A stretch of DNA of 64,000 bases from Gliomastix tumulicola. Lineage: Eukaryota; Ascomycota; Sordariomycetes; Hypocreales; Bionectriaceae. Each line of letters opens with the position of its first letter. The first letter of the stretch is position 1. The stretch spans positions 930,001 to 994,000 of the forward strand of contig BCHX01000007.1 of assembly GCA_001599755.1 (NCBI GenBank). The letters are read 5' to 3'. This document shows, piece after piece, positions 33,394 to 43,434 of this stretch. A model generated the notes under the pieces. It had not been told where the DNA came from, ran no database searches, and saw only the letters and a list, made by a program, of their open reading frames with translations. The translations under genes were made by a program, and so were the position numbers.

Positions 33394-33902
33394 TGTGACT
33401 GCTGTGAGACTTGGCTGAACCGTGATAAGTGTGTTGGCGTTCTAGACGAGACAAATTGGTATTTCGGTGACTGGTGCGCCCAAGTCAAGCTCCGCGATAT
33501 TAATCACCGCCTCGACATGATGAGAGATATCCCCGAATCCTTGATGGTGTCCCAGAACCGCTATCAGTCCAGTGGCAATTAGCTTCGTTGCGTTACCTGT
33601 ATCGGCCCGCCGGTGGCCTGTCGTGAGTGCGCACTTGCGCTATCTGACTCGGGCACAGATCCGACTCCGACTCATGGGCCTAGTCCGGGAGTGGTGCTTG
33701 GCCCGAAAGAGGGGCTTCCGACTCGCGCTCTCTCCATGCTGTGACGATTACCCATTAGATAATGAAGATTCATCTGCAAATAAGTCACCTCGACCAGCTG
33801 AATGAGATAGTTTGGAGGTGTAGCCCTGGTATACTGACCCTCGAAGCGACAGCACCAAGATTTGCACACAGAACGACCAGATCACATTAGCCGCCAGTAG
33901 CC
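33394..33902. other. Divergent promoter region, 509 bp
   Basis: Lies between the SDR gene (minus) and the dienelactone-hydrolase-like/SnoaL gene (plus). Probable shared promoter. No gene is supported. Confidence 0.4.
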
Positions 33903-35324
33903 ATGCCTTACGCTGACATCACCAAACCGCCTGCACCTCTGCCGTCTGCCGAGCTAGAGGTCTTGAAGCCCGGCCTGTCCCTACAGCCTCCCTTGACCAG
34001 ACGGGGTACCGGACCTGGCCTCGTTATCCTCACAACTGCAGACATCTATGATGAGAAGGTAGCTGAGCGTGATGATGCGCCTACTGCAGTCTTGAGGTGG
34101 GCAGAGGAGGGGTACACGGTGCTGCAGATCTCCGCCTCCGCAATCGAGTCTCTGGGGGTTGAGGCCGCGTTCACCCAGGCCATCGACGCACTCAACGAGT
34201 GCAATGTCTGCCAGCCAAAAGACAAGATTGGCTTGATCTGTAAGTCGGACTTTCCCGAATAAATCATTCTGCAAATCTTAACAAATTATCCAGGCTACTC
34301 AACCGGGCTCTGGGAGACAGTATCGCCGGTGCTGGCCAAACATCCTAGCATTGCCGCCAGCGTTGTATATGTTGACGGACAGAATGCTCCCCAGTCTGGA
34401 GATGTTCCAACACCTCTACTGCAGCACATTGGCGGCTCGAGCGTGGAGGCAGTCCCTGCAGCCAAAAAGGGACGCACCAAGACATACACATACCCCAAGA
34501 CCCAGGGGCAGTGGTTCGCACCTGGGCATAAGGATTTTGACTACGCGTCAGACTCAGTGGCACACACGCGCAACCTCCAGTTTCTGAAACCAAAGATGAA
34601 TGGTCCCTACTTCGATCTGGAGGATATCTGGGAGGAGCACACGTACTATGAGTTCGCGGATCGGTCCGTGGAGCACACCATGAGCACGATGGTGCAGGAG
34701 CCCTACGTGAACCACGTACCGACTGTCAGTACACATTCCATCGGCATCTCTTGACGATTCTCTGACAATTCTTGGTGGATAGTTGACCGGTGGTGTTGGG
34801 AGGAGCAAGCTGACGGAGTTCTACCGCAATAACTTCATCTTCAACAACTCAGCAGACACGGAACTTGAGCTCGTCAGTCGGACCATCGGCATTGACCGAG
34901 TAATCGACGAGTTCATTTTCAAGTTCACCCACGATCGAGAGATTGATTGGCTGTAAGTCATACGGCCGCCAGTGTCAACTTGGTAAAGTGTGCTAATATT
35001 CTTTCCACCAGACTACCAGGTGTTCCCCCCACACACCGGAAAGCCGCCATCCCCTTCACTGCTGTCGTCGATATCAGGGGAGACAGGCTGTACCATGAGC
35101 ACATCGCGTGGGACCAAGGGACAGCGCTCCGCCAGCTTGGCCTCTTACCCGAATACCTCCCATTCCCGTACCCTTTGCCGGCTGAAAGTTCGATTCCAGA
35201 GGGTGCCGAAGTCGAATATCGTGTGCCGGTGCTTGGGATTGAGACGGCTGAGAAGCTACGCAATCGCAAGGCGGTACCTTCTAACGAGATGTTCGAATAC
35301 ACTGTACGAGAGAGGCAGGTTTAA
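33903..35324 (+). CDS. Dienelactone-hydrolase-like/SnoaL fusion protein
   Basis: Four exons, join(33903..34239, 34294..34724, 34783..34952, 35012..35324), 416 residues. The N-terminal half is an alpha/beta hydrolase like dienelactone hydrolase: strand GLVILTTADIYDE near 40, Cys nucleophile in GLICYSTGLW near 112, Asp in VVYVDG near 140 and His in APGHKDFD near 192 as a plausible Cys-Asp-His triad. After residue 250 a SnoaL/NTF2-like domain follows, with LVSRTIGIDRVIDEFIF, THDREIDWLLPGVPPT and HEHIAWDQGTALRQLGLLP. Fungal annotation often calls this type carboxymethylenebutenolidase-like. In the pathway it could open a lactone derived from muconate. Introns are canonical, and exon joins rebuild the Cys motif and WLLPGV. 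Confidence 0.85.
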
Positions 35325-36148
35325 GTAAATAGCGCTCTATGAAGGTCTCTCTTCTTGCTCTTAGTTTGGACATATTTGGGCGAGATCACCATACGAATAC
35401 AATGAGGAAGCTTTCAACATAACGTTTACACTAAATGTGGCCAGCATATCCATCGTCCGTTCAAGTTGAGGTACGCAAACGCCAGGCTTCATTCCTCCAA
35501 GAGCAGGTGTGGGTTCTCACGGGGCGGAATGATACCATCCCTCGGGCTCTCGTCGTGAGTAGCCACCTGATGTCCAACTCGAGCAGCACTTCGCAGAGAC
35601 GATAACATGCATGGAACTTTCCACAATCAGCTCGCTTACCTGAATCACACTTACCAATGACAAGCCAGTCTCGTATCAGCACCCTTGCAAAGTACGAGCA
35701 CGCCGCGTCGGAAGAGGCACCTGTCGGATACTGCACCAAAGCTAGTCGGCAATGTACCACGACTACCTCCACTACGCGGCACCTGCTAGCCCGCTGGAGG
35801 AATTGACAGCCAGGGATACCGAGACTTTGGCTAACTTAGCGCCTTGAAGGCGTTCCGATAGCGCTATCTCGGAGGAGAGCTCACAGGGGCGGCCTCCTCC
35901 GAACTGACGGGACATCGACACACTCCGCAGGGACGATCCCAGTGAGAAAGAATCTCACTCAGCGTGTGCGATGATTGATGTCAATTGACGAGATGGGTAC
36001 TGGATAGCATTGCGAGGTTTACGAAAAACCACGCAGATAGCGTAGATAAGAGCAATAGCTAGCAAGTCCAAAAGAAATCTTCAACTCGATTGCCTCGACA
36101 CCTTGACCACCGTTTACCCTGCACTTCGTCCAATTCGTCACAATCAAC
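35325..36148. other. Intergenic, 824 bp
   Basis: 3' flank of the fusion gene and promoter of the stand-alone dienelactone hydrolase. A minus-strand frame of about 100 codons (35461-35772) has no domain. Nothing else is seen. Confidence 0.4.
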
Positions 36149-37024
36149 ATGACGTCCAGTCCTCCTTCTACGTGCTGTACCTTTGGCAGTCTCCACGAGT
36201 AAGTTAATGGCCTCTGCCGTTCAAAGTGGGCAGGACTTTACTAACATCATTGCAGAGGCACTTCCTCAGGTGAACTTGTCACCATAGCTGGAAATATCGA
36301 TGCCTACGTAGCTAAGGCTTCAGCATCCTCCAATGAATCCGACGATGTTGCTCTCATCTATGTCCCAGACATAATTGGAATCCGGCAGAACAGCAAACTC
36401 ATGGCGGATGCATTTGCGGCCTACGGGTTTACATGCATAGTGCTGGATCTGTTCAACCGCGACGCTGCTCCGTTGAATCCGCCTGATGGGTTTGACATCA
36501 TGGCTTGGCTGGCCAAGGGGTCTTCTGGAGATAATCCTCACACTGCAGAAGCCATTGATCCTATCGTCAAGGCGGGGATAGAACACCTGAAGGGCCTGGG
36601 CTACCCGAAGATTGGTGCCGTCGGCTACTGCCTAGGAGCCAAAGTAAGCTTCTCCTCCACGATCTGGAACTTAGAATCAAGATGTACTCTGACCATGATT
36701 CAGTACTTGATTCGCCACTACAAGGACGGTATTGATGTGGGCTTTGTGGCACACCCCTCCTTCGTCGAGGAGGCTGAGCTGTCCTCCATCACCGGCCCGT
36801 TATCTATTGCAGCGGCGGAGCTGGATGATCTCTTTACCGTCAAGCAGCGCCAGAGATCGGAGGAGATACTCAAAGAGACGGGGCAGGCTTTCCAAATCAA
36901 TCTGTTCTCGGGTGTGCATCACGGGTTTGCCGTTCGGGGCGACCCCAAAGACAAGAAGCAGCTGTTTGCGAAGGACCAGGCATTTCTCCAGGCGGTGTCC
37001 TGGTTTAAGCACCACTTTGCCTGA
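36149..37024 (+). CDS. Dienelactone hydrolase family protein
   Basis: Three exons, join(36149..36198, 36256..36643, 36704..37024), 252 residues. Alpha/beta hydrolase with the family Cys-Asp-His triad visible: GAVGYCLGAKY near 145-155 (Cys nucleophile), Asp in AAELDDLF near 190 and His in GVHHGFAVRGD near 220. The second intron sits right after GYCLGAK, and its removal gives GAKYLIRHY. The family hydrolyses dienelactones formed after muconate cycloisomerisation to maleylacetate-type acids; many fungal members have broader esterase activity. Its place directly before the pathway regulator supports a role in the aromatic cluster. Confidence 0.9.
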
Positions 37025-37376
37025 TATGTACACTGTAGGATCGTGCAAATAAACCTTCATAGTAGAAACTTAAGATAAACCGAGAGATAATGGTAAACCT
37101 TGCGAGTCATGTCGGAGTCTCGGACTCACCTCACCCTGGGCGAGACTTATCAGCCCCCGTACAGTAGCCGGTCTTGGTTTCTTTAGTGCAGAATCTCGTT
37201 CCACTTACCCCAGGTAACAGATAACAAATGGGGGGGCGATGACATGTCGGCGCGGGGCTAACGCAAACCTGGAATGAGGATGCTGGAGATCTCTTGGCTC
37301 GCTCAGCTCCCTTTCATCCCTTCACTGTCATCATCACACGTGCACAAATACCACAGCAGCCAACGGCGACAGCGAC
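37025..37376. other. Intergenic, 352 bp, upstream of the regulator
   Basis: Terminator region of the hydrolase gene and promoter of the Zn2Cys6 regulator. Nothing distinct is seen. Confidence 0.35.
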
Positions 37377-39738
37377 ATGCCGCGTCCCAAGGTCCTCGAC
37401 AGTCAGCGAGTGAGGGCGGTCGAGGCGTGCACCCAATGCCGCGAGACCAAGAAGAAATGCAGCGGGATGCCGCCCTGCACACAGTGTCAGCGTAGGGGAC
37501 TGGCCCGGCAGTGTTTCATCACGTCCTTGCCACGGGGTTTCAGATCGGCCAGCAATCAAGTTGCGATGCGCCTCCCCCGGACACCGTCGTCGCGTGTTTC
37601 CGCCGCGCCTGCGCCTCTGATCATGGACGGGCTGCCGGCTTCGTCCGACGTGAGCGGTGCGCAACTCGACCAGGATGCAGCGGCGACCAGAAACGAATCC
37701 TTCAGGCTATTATCGCCATCTGAGTCACGGGAGGAAAACGACGACACAACGGTGAGACAGCCAACGGCCGGGAGTTCGGAAGCCAACGACTCATCATTAG
37801 CGGCACCCGGACCCCGGATGTTGCTAAGCTCACATGGCGAACGAGGTTTGTGCCGACCTGCATTCCCTCTGGCTTATCCCTGGCCCTGCCACTGATGCCG
37901 TATCCTTACGACAGTGTATATCGGAGCCGCCGCTTCCATCGCATTTCTGCAGATCGTGAGGCGGGTCGTCGCCGCGCAGATCGGGCCCTCGGACTTCTCG
38001 CACAGCAAGGACAGTGAGAAGATGCTGGAGATTGAGACTCCTAGCGCCACAGATGACGCATTGGAGATATCCCCCGAGCAGAAGCTGTTGTTTCTCCAGT
38101 CCTACTTCTCCGTCGTATGTACCAGTCACTTTACGACCATCTAAGATGACGAGACTAATGGCATTGACTCAGACGGAGGCGTTCATCGATATCTTTGATC
38201 CGCCTGAACTCGAGGCCTTGGTACGAGATAGCGGTCAGGGTCCCTTGGTGACTGGTGACGGCGGTTCCCCCAGCACTCCTCTCAGCCCCTTACGACGGGC
38301 AAGCCTGGATATGGTTGTCGCCATCGGGGCGCAGTGTAAACCAAACGAAGACTCGCAAAACATCGGGCGAGCATTTTTCCGTGGCGCTCAGCGTCAGGCT
38401 CTGTCAGAGATGATACAGGACCCCGATCTCGACATGGTCAGGACGTATCTGCTCATGGCGTTCTACATGCTGGGGGAATGTCGCCGGAACACCGCGTACA
38501 TGTATCTCTCTGTTGCTGCTCGAGCTGCCATCGCCCTGGGTCTCCATAGCCCAAGCTCGTATGGAGCAGGGGAAACGTTGGATGCAGCTGATAAAGTCAG
38601 GTACGTCCCACCTATCGCGGCCATCTAGTCTCTTGTTGTCTTACTGACTCTTTTCAGGCTCCGCGTTTGGATGACCTGCCGTGTTGGCGATAAACTAGTG
38701 AACTCGATACTCGGCCGCCCTGCCACCACCCTGGGCATCCCTGAAGAGCTCAATCCCGTCTTCAACAAGCTATCTTTTGGATCTGATCACGGCCTGGACT
38801 GCATGATTGCTGCATATACAATCGTCTCCATTATCGACGATATTAACACCAAGCTCTATGGCGAACAGGACGTCCGGCCAGAAGTGGTGGAGCAGCTCCT
38901 CCAGGCCATCGACTCCTGGAAGCACAATCTGCCGCCGACGCTGAAACAAAGCACCCTGTCGGGAGCACCATCCGCGGAGGGGGTACAGAGATCCATCGGC
39001 GTTGTTCATGTCTCGTGTCTCTACTACTTTGCCGTCATGCTGGCTTCCAGGCCAATGTTCATCTCGGCTTTGTCATTGCAACAGGGGCAAAGAGATCAGC
39101 ATTCACCAATCGGGGATGCATGTCTCGATTCAGCCCTGTATATGGCACAGACATGTGCCGAAGCCCTTGAAGCTGGCCTGCTTGGGAGTAATATGTGCAT
39201 CATGAAGTAAGCATATTTCTCACAATCTTCCATTGCATCTATTTGTACTAACGCTTGCGTGAATAGGGCACTTGTATTTGCAGCTGGCCTCGTCCTTGGA
39301 GTTGAAAGCTTTGCGAAGCCCAGTGTCAACTATGAGATTGAGCGTGCGTTTGAAGGGGCCAAACAGGTCCTCTCCTTCCTCGCTGCCCGAAGCCCCCAAG
39401 CAAGTCATTACCTCGACATCCTCACATCGCTCTCCAACGCCATCGCGAAGCAGAGGTCTCGCATGGAGCCTGGGCGGGGGAGTCGTTATGTCTCGAGACT
39501 ATTCTCGATGGGATCTTCATCCGGGAGTGCAGACAACCTCGCAGAACAGATGACCGACGATCCCTCTTGGGCTAACGCATTGTTGGACGATGAGACAGCC
39601 GCTGCCATTCCCGACCTGCCTAACATTGCGAACAGTCCTTCCGGGTGGGCTGTTGGCGGGCAGGTTGACCCGGAACTGTTTATCGACTGGGAGACGGTCA
39701 ATATCTCCCATTGGGATAACTTTCCCTTTCGAGTCTAG
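37377..39738 (+). CDS. Zn2Cys6 transcription factor with fungal-specific TF domain
   Basis: Five exons, join(37377..37845, 37915..38114, 38173..38600, 38658..39206, 39267..39738), 705 residues. The binuclear zinc cluster lies at residues 18-46 with spacing C-x2-C-x6-C-x5-C-x2-C-x8-C (CTQCRETKKKC is its first loop). A Ser/Pro-rich linker follows, then the fungal_trans middle homology region (about 160-500) with RTYLLMAFYMLGECRRNTAY and LRVWMTCRVGDKL. The C-terminus is acidic and may activate. Such factors usually bind CGG triplets and control the cluster they sit in; here that would be the aromatic-catabolism genes on both sides. All junctions are in phase with canonical motifs. Confidence 0.92.
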
Positions 39739-39990
39739 AGGCTCGAGATGGCCAGGAATGATCCAACTGTTGGATTGTGTACGAGAAGAGTTGACGGAAG
39801 TAAAATGATTTAATGTCAATGATCATGTTTAGGCAAAGCGCTAACAAGAACACTGAACGCAATATGGAAGAGGAATAACTGCAGAATATTTCGTTGCCAG
39901 CCGCAGCAATATAACTTAGGATGTCGGATCTTTTCAAACAAGACCTGGGCCCTCTAGCTTAGCTTCTACTGATATTCCTTTTACCGCTAC

Positions 39991-41052
39991 CTAAGGGTTT
40001 TCAACGGTTGACATCAGGTCTTTGATCGTGTTCCCAATCTTTGCCACGTTTTCGTCTCTCATCTTCTTGGATGCCTCATAGGCGAGCCGATAAGTATGGA
40101 AATCTTCCGAGAAAGGCTTCCGCACACTCCTCCAGCCCGTTGCCTTTCTCAGTTTCTCAGAACTAATCAGCTGCGGAAAGCCAACCACCATTGCGAGCGA
40201 TGAGGCTTCGCTTGATGAGACCTCGTCCAAGTCGACATATCGAATGCCCCCGGCGATATTGTACTCCGCTGCTATGGCTTCCAGTATATCGGCTGCGGAC
40301 TCGTAGCCCTCTGATGAGATGTTGAATACCTCGCCCCGGACACGCTCTCTTGGCGCCGATGCAATAGCGACATAAGCATTAGCGCAGTCATCAATATGAA
40401 GCGCATGTGATATCCATCCCGGCTGGGTCGGTGCCACGAGCTCTCGCTGGCTAGGGTCTTCGATAGCTGCAGCTATCCGCTCGCCAGTCCGGAAGCAGAT
40501 GCTGTAGTAGCTTGAGGCTCTGCCGTAGACATTTGTAGGGCGTACAAGTACCGCATCAAACAAGTCTGACTGGTCGAAGATCCGCGGTGCATGTTGTACT
40601 CTGGAAGCTGCGAACCGGGGGGGACGAAGAGCTGATTTTTCGTCGATGGGTGTCAGAGCTGGGTCATTGGCAAGGTGTGGCCCGACACCGTAGTCCTTGC
40701 TTCCCGCTGTGTAGATCACTAGCGGTAAAGGCTTGCCCGTTCCCTTGGAAACTGATAGCACACCAAGCAGCGCCATGATGTTGTTGAAGTGGGGGACAAA
40801 GTCGAGGGTATTCTCGGTTGTCGATATAATAACGTCCGGCGTACTCGGAAGAGCTTGCCTGATGCCTTTATGAGAGGATACATCATCAATGCTGCCGATT
40901 ACTGGATGTATCTCCTCGGCCGCCAATGCTGTGGAAGATTCTGATGACCGGACGAGACCGTAGGTAGTCCACCCCTCACGAACAAAGGCGCGAGCTGTGG
41001 CGTTGCCAATGTAGCCATTTGCTCCCGTTACGAGGACAACTTTAGCGGCCAT
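39991..41052 (-). CDS. NAD(P)-dependent epimerase/dehydratase-like (extended SDR)
   Basis: Single exon, 353 residues. Rossmann motif TGANGYIG at residues 9-16. A YTAGSKDYG segment near 130 occupies the place of the catalytic Ser/Tyr region, but the usual YxxxK is not obvious, so it may be an atypical SDR or binding protein. VRPTNVYGRASSYY near 180 and HALHIDDCANAYV near 225 match extended epimerase-like SDRs. The substrate is unknown. It lies between the regulator and the salicylate-hydroxylase-type gene, 250-280 bp from each, so cluster membership is likely but unproven. Confidence 0.88.
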   Translation of the reverse strand: MAAKVVLVTGANGYIGNATARAFVREGWTTYGLVRSSESSTALAAEEIHPVIGSIDDVSSHKGIRQALPSTPDVIISTTENTLDFVPHFNNIMALLGVLSVSKGTGKPLPLVIYTAGSKDYGVGPHLANDPALTPIDEKSALRPPRFAASRVQHAPRIFDQSDLFDAVLVRPTNVYGRASSYYSICFRTGERIAAAIEDPSQRELVAPTQPGWISHALHIDDCANAYVAIASAPRERVRGEVFNISSEGYESAADILEAIAAEYNIAGGIRYVDLDEVSSSEASSLAMVVGFPQLISSEKLRKATGWRSVRKPFSEDFHTYRLAYEASKKMRDENVAKIGNTIKDLMSTVENP

Positions 41053-41335
41053 GGTGTTGTCTGTGATTCACGCAGATTGATTGCAAGTTCGAGCATCATA
41101 GAATTTGAAGAAGCCCCTCCAAGGGAGCTTTATATTCCTCAAAGTGTTGTTGAGACCGTTGATCTTGACGCCATGGTTTGTAATCTCGAGGAGGGCACGC
41201 TGACAAATGCGTCTCCTTGGCAGCCACCAGCACCTCATATGTTCAGGTATACACGCATCGTTGCTGAGGAGCACATCTCAGTGTGTCAATGAGAATATTT
41301 CTTTTAATTCATGCAAACATAGCTACTATAAAACA

Positions 41336-42821
41336 CTACGCGCTGGCACCGACGATGATGCCATTTGGTAGCTCCAGACCGATGGGAAGCCCACAGATAA
41401 ACTCGCCAACATACTTCGCTCCCTTCTTGGCTGCCAACTTCTCCTCAATATCACGGTACATATCATAACTTTAGAAAAAGGTCAGTTGGCTCTACCATCA
41501 AAACGCCTAAAGGGAGGATGTTATCACTTACGCGTTCATCTCCTCAATCGTTAACACCTTCTTCTGGTCCTCGACCTTGTAGAATGGCAGGTCCTTGTTG
41601 AAGGAGAACCCAATGCGCTCGTTGATGTTGTACGCAGCCTTGGCCGCAGCGGACTGGACTCTCGTGACACGCGGCAGGCGCACCTCGTTGTACACGGAGA
41701 GGGACTGGTTTACGTCGCCGTCAAAGTAGGCCGGGCTGAACAAAATGCCCAGGGCAGCCGCATCCTCGATCGCCATGCAGGCACCTTGGCTCTGGTGAGG
41801 CATCATCGGGTGTCCGGCATCGCCCAGCAGGCAAACCCGCTGCTTGTGCAGGTAGGGGTAAGGGTCGTGAATCCACAGCCTCCAGGGCTGGATCTCCTTG
41901 CCGATGGCGAGGTGACCAAACACCTGCCTGTCAAGCTGCGGGTAGGGCTTCAGGAGCTCCTCGACGGGGCGGTCCTCGGCACCCCAGGCCTGGTTGACAT
42001 AGTCGCCCTGGTCGCGGGGGAAGAAGCAGTAGTACGACAGGAGCTTGCCGCCGTTGCATGGAGAGAGGACGATCTTGTCCCACTTGCCCTCCTGGCCTCC
42101 CCAGTACTCCAGGGCGGAGTTGAGGGAGTAGTCGACGAGACCTGCCTTGACGGCGTCCTCGGTCATGACATTGCAGTGGAGGCACTGCTGGTCTGCTGGC
42201 CTTCTCGTGGGGTGAATGCCGACGACGCCACGGACGATGGAGCCGATGCCGTCAGCGCCGACGACGAGGTCGTGCTGTGCGGTGACACCATTCTCGAAGG
42301 TGATTGTGTTGGTGTCCAGGTCAATGCCCTTGCACTACAAGGGGGAAGGAAGGGTGGTTAGTACGTTTCATCCCCAAGAGCCGTACGCGGGTAGTGAGTT
42401 CGTCACTTACCTTGTGGTTGACCACCAGCTTAGCAGGCGGCCCCTGTCCCTCCTCCTGCAGCGCTGTGTCCTTCAACATGGCATGCATGTACTGCCTATG
42501 GAACATGTTGTAGACATAGCCCCACCGCTCCTCGTAGTCATCCAGGCTGTACTCGCTGATGGGCTCCCCCGTCTTCCAGTCCCTGTTGATCAGCTTCTTG
42601 AGAACGACTGGGTCGCCCTTGGCGACGTCGACGTTCCACTCGTGCAGCCACCTCGTGCCGTTGGCAGCACACGAGACAGAGGCGCCGACCTCGCCGGCGA
42701 AATCTGAGCGCTCATAGACGACCACGTCGTGGCCGGAGCGTCGAAGGGCGATGGCGACGGACATGCCGCCGATGCCGCCGCCGATCACACCAACGTTGAG
42801 CTTTCTCCAGCCAGAGCCCAT
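41336..42821 (-). CDS. FAD-dependent monooxygenase, salicylate hydroxylase type
   Basis: Three exons, complement(41336..41468, 41532..42334, 42411..42821), 448 residues. It has the three fingerprints of class A flavoprotein hydroxylases: FAD GxGxxG in GVIGGGIGGMSVAIALRRSG (residues 11-30) with E in VVVYERS, the DG motif in VVGADGIGSIVR near 165, and the GD motif in CLLGDAGHPMMPHQSQGACM near 330. Members hydroxylate aromatic acids with NAD(P)H and O2; salicylate 1-monooxygenase converts salicylate to catechol, which suits the other cluster genes. 6-Hydroxynicotinate or other hydroxybenzoate hydroxylases are possible alternatives. Exon joins keep the frame (VVNHKCKGIDL; EEMNAYDMYRDI). Confidence 0.9.
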
Positions 42822-43434
42822 TTTGATAGAAGATGTTGGAGATAAGATAGAGAAGATTAGGCAGTATACTTCTTTCTTTAAGTGATAGCTAGCTGCGTGT
42901 GGCAAGGCTAAGATGGAAGTGTTGATGTTGTGTGAACAGCCTCAGCAGGGAAACCGATGCAGTGATGATATAGGAGTCAGACGAGGCATCACGAACGGTC
43001 TCGGGCCTTGATCACAATCTTGACAGCCAACGACCCGATCGATCATGGGACTGTCCCGGAATCATTCAGCGGCCTTGATAGCAGGCTTAGCCGGCCTCCG
43101 CTTGGCTCGATAAGCGGCTACGAGGCCCCCGACCCGCCACCATGGCCTTTGGCGGAACATATCCGCCAGGAGGGCGGGTAGCGCACCCGCCTATCACCAG
43201 ATACTGTGCCATATGTTCACTGGCGCGTAAACTTGCTTCGCACTCGCTGTGTATTGCCACCCGGCCTCGATCGAGCCACGGACGTTCTGGCATTTGCGTT
43301 GTAGCTAGATCAGATGATACTGTCTACCGGCTGGAGCACATTATTTCGGACCATGATACGAAACGTTTGCCTGTGATGGTTTCAGCACTACTAGAGATAC
43401 ATCCATAAACACTATCAAATGATATGCGATATAC
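42822..43434. other. Intergenic, 613 bp
   Basis: Promoter of the FAD monooxygenase and 3' flank of the HET gene. Nothing else is seen. It marks the right boundary of the aromatic cluster. Confidence 0.4.

Noticed and set aside
35461..35772. Minus-strand open frame of about 100 codons in the gap before the dienelactone hydrolase
   Set aside because: No domain, no intron logic, and an odd composition rich in Arg, Cys and Trp; best explained as chance.
23561..42821. Secondary-metabolite biosynthesis cluster
   Set aside because: There is no polyketide synthase, NRPS, terpene cyclase or dedicated transporter; the enzymes fit catabolism of aromatic acids.
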